A stretch of DNA of 7,596 nt from DAOTUL01 sp034437435 (lineage in GTDB: Bacteria; Chloroflexota; Anaerolineae; Aggregatilineales; Phototrophicaceae): contig CAYQJO010000206.1 in NCBI GenBank assembly GCA_964417785.1, forward strand, positions 1 to 7,596, given 5' to 3'. The number at the start of each line of letters is the position of its first letter. The first letter of the stretch is position 1. Of this stretch, positions 7,058 through 7,596 are shown piece by piece. Below the pieces are notes generated by a model. It was not told the origin of the DNA, did not search any database, and saw only the letters and a list, made by a program, of their open reading frames with translations. The position numbers and the translations under genes are program-made.

Positions 7058-7596
7058 ATGAGCAACACATTTTATGTCGATGGGCAGTTTGTCAGCGCCG
7101 ATGACGCCCACATCCCGATCACTGATCTGGCGCTCCTGCGCGGCTTCGGCATCTTCGATTACACCCGCACCTTCAACGGCCAGCCGTTTCACCTGGAAGA
7201 CCATGTTGAGCGCCTGTTCCGTTCCGCGCAGCAAATCGACCTGCCGATGCCCTGGTCATTGGAAGACATCTGCGCCATCGTCCACGAGACTCTGGCTCGC
7301 AACGACCACAGCGAATCCGGCGTGCGCATCGTCGTCACCGGCGGCGATGCCCCCGATACCGTGACGCCCGGCGGCGACTCACGGCTGGCGGTCCTGGTGA
7401 CACCGTATACGCCCTATCCCGCCAGCCATTACCGTGACGGCGTGTGCCTCATCACGGTGAATGACACCCGCTACATGCCGATGGCAAAAACGCTGAACTA
7501 TATTCCGGCGGTGCGAGCCATCCGGCAGGCCAGAGCGCAGGGCGCACTCGACGCGCTGTATGTCGATCCTAATGGCTGTGTCCCGGAAGGCACTAC
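7058..7596 (+). CDS. Class IV PLP aminotransferase (branched-chain / D-amino-acid type), 3' end off the window
   Basis: 179 codons are visible from ATG 7058 with no stop; full-length members have about 280-310, so roughly the last third is missing. Class IV (fold type IV) enzymes include IlvE branched-chain aminotransferase, D-alanine aminotransferase and PabC lyase, and act in the cytoplasm. The start MSNTFYVDGQFVSADDAHIP is typical, followed by ALLRGFGIFDYTRTFNG and FHLEDHVERLFRSA. The PLP lysine is K144 in MAKTLNYIPAVRAIRQA, matching AAKAGGNY of E. coli IlvE, and LYVDPNGCVPEGT begins the usual G.(I/V).E(G) segment. Which substrate class it uses is usually judged from residues partly lost here, so only the family is called. 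It is divergent from the tRNA-Gln and not part of the minus-strand cluster. Confidence 0.92.
   Translation, partial: MSNTFYVDGQFVSADDAHIPITDLALLRGFGIFDYTRTFNGQPFHLEDHVERLFRSAQQIDLPMPWSLEDICAIVHETLARNDHSESGVRIVVTGGDAPDTVTPGGDSRLAVLVTPYTPYPASHYRDGVCLITVNDTRYMPMAKTLNYIPAVRAIRQARAQGALDALYVDPNGCVPEGT

Noticed and set aside
1..7596. CRISPR arrays, insertion sequences, attachment sites or defence genes
   Set aside because: No direct repeat series, transposase or integrase motif, or terminal inverted repeats were seen.

Overview
The window looks like a metagenome-assembled contig, moderately GC-rich, most likely from a member of the Chloroflexota (Anaerolineae-like). That placement is an inference from the kinds of genes present: a secreted double-PPC metallopeptidase, a ParB/sulfiredoxin-fold orphan, a GT87 mannosyltransferase-like protein and a CofE-like ligase. 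No taxonomic marker gene is present. Two assembly blemishes are visible. One is a run of exactly 100 N inside an aminotransferase gene. The other is a single-base frameshift in a run of five G inside the metallopeptidase gene.

Almost everything is on the minus strand and is read from right to left. A tRNA-Gln gene (7004 to 6933) has its own promoter and an intrinsic terminator. Next come a 40-codon ORF with a signal-peptide-like sequence (6846 to 6724) and a fold-type-I PLP aminotransferase (6727 to 5481, interrupted by the gap). After a 58-bp spacer there is a secreted metallopeptidase with two PPC-like domains (5422 to 3466, frameshifted). A fumarylacetoacetate-hydrolase-family enzyme follows (3455 to 2544), then a small ParB-like protein (2544 to 2095). 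After a further 97-bp spacer come a GT87 polytopic glycosyltransferase (1997 to 753) and a CofE-like gamma-glutamyl ligase (756 to beyond position 1). The only plus-strand gene is a class IV PLP aminotransferase of the branched-chain/D-amino-acid type. It starts at 7058, diverges from the tRNA and runs off the right edge.

The minus-strand genes are tightly packed. There are start/stop overlaps at 6724-6727 (ATGA), 2542-2546 (TGATG) and 753-756 (TTGA), and a 10-bp gap between the peptidase and the hydrolase. They are therefore probably co-transcribed in two or three units. The products do not form a recognisable pathway: amino-acid transamination, extracellular proteolysis, ketoacid-type hydrolysis, membrane glycosylation and gamma-glutamylation. 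No stretch over 100 bp lacks a gene or RNA feature.

I found no mobile element, CRISPR array, defence system or other clearly new system. The most useful observations are corrections (frameshift, gap length, two edge-truncated genes) and a Glu-to-Lys change at a metal-ligand position of the FAH-family enzyme.
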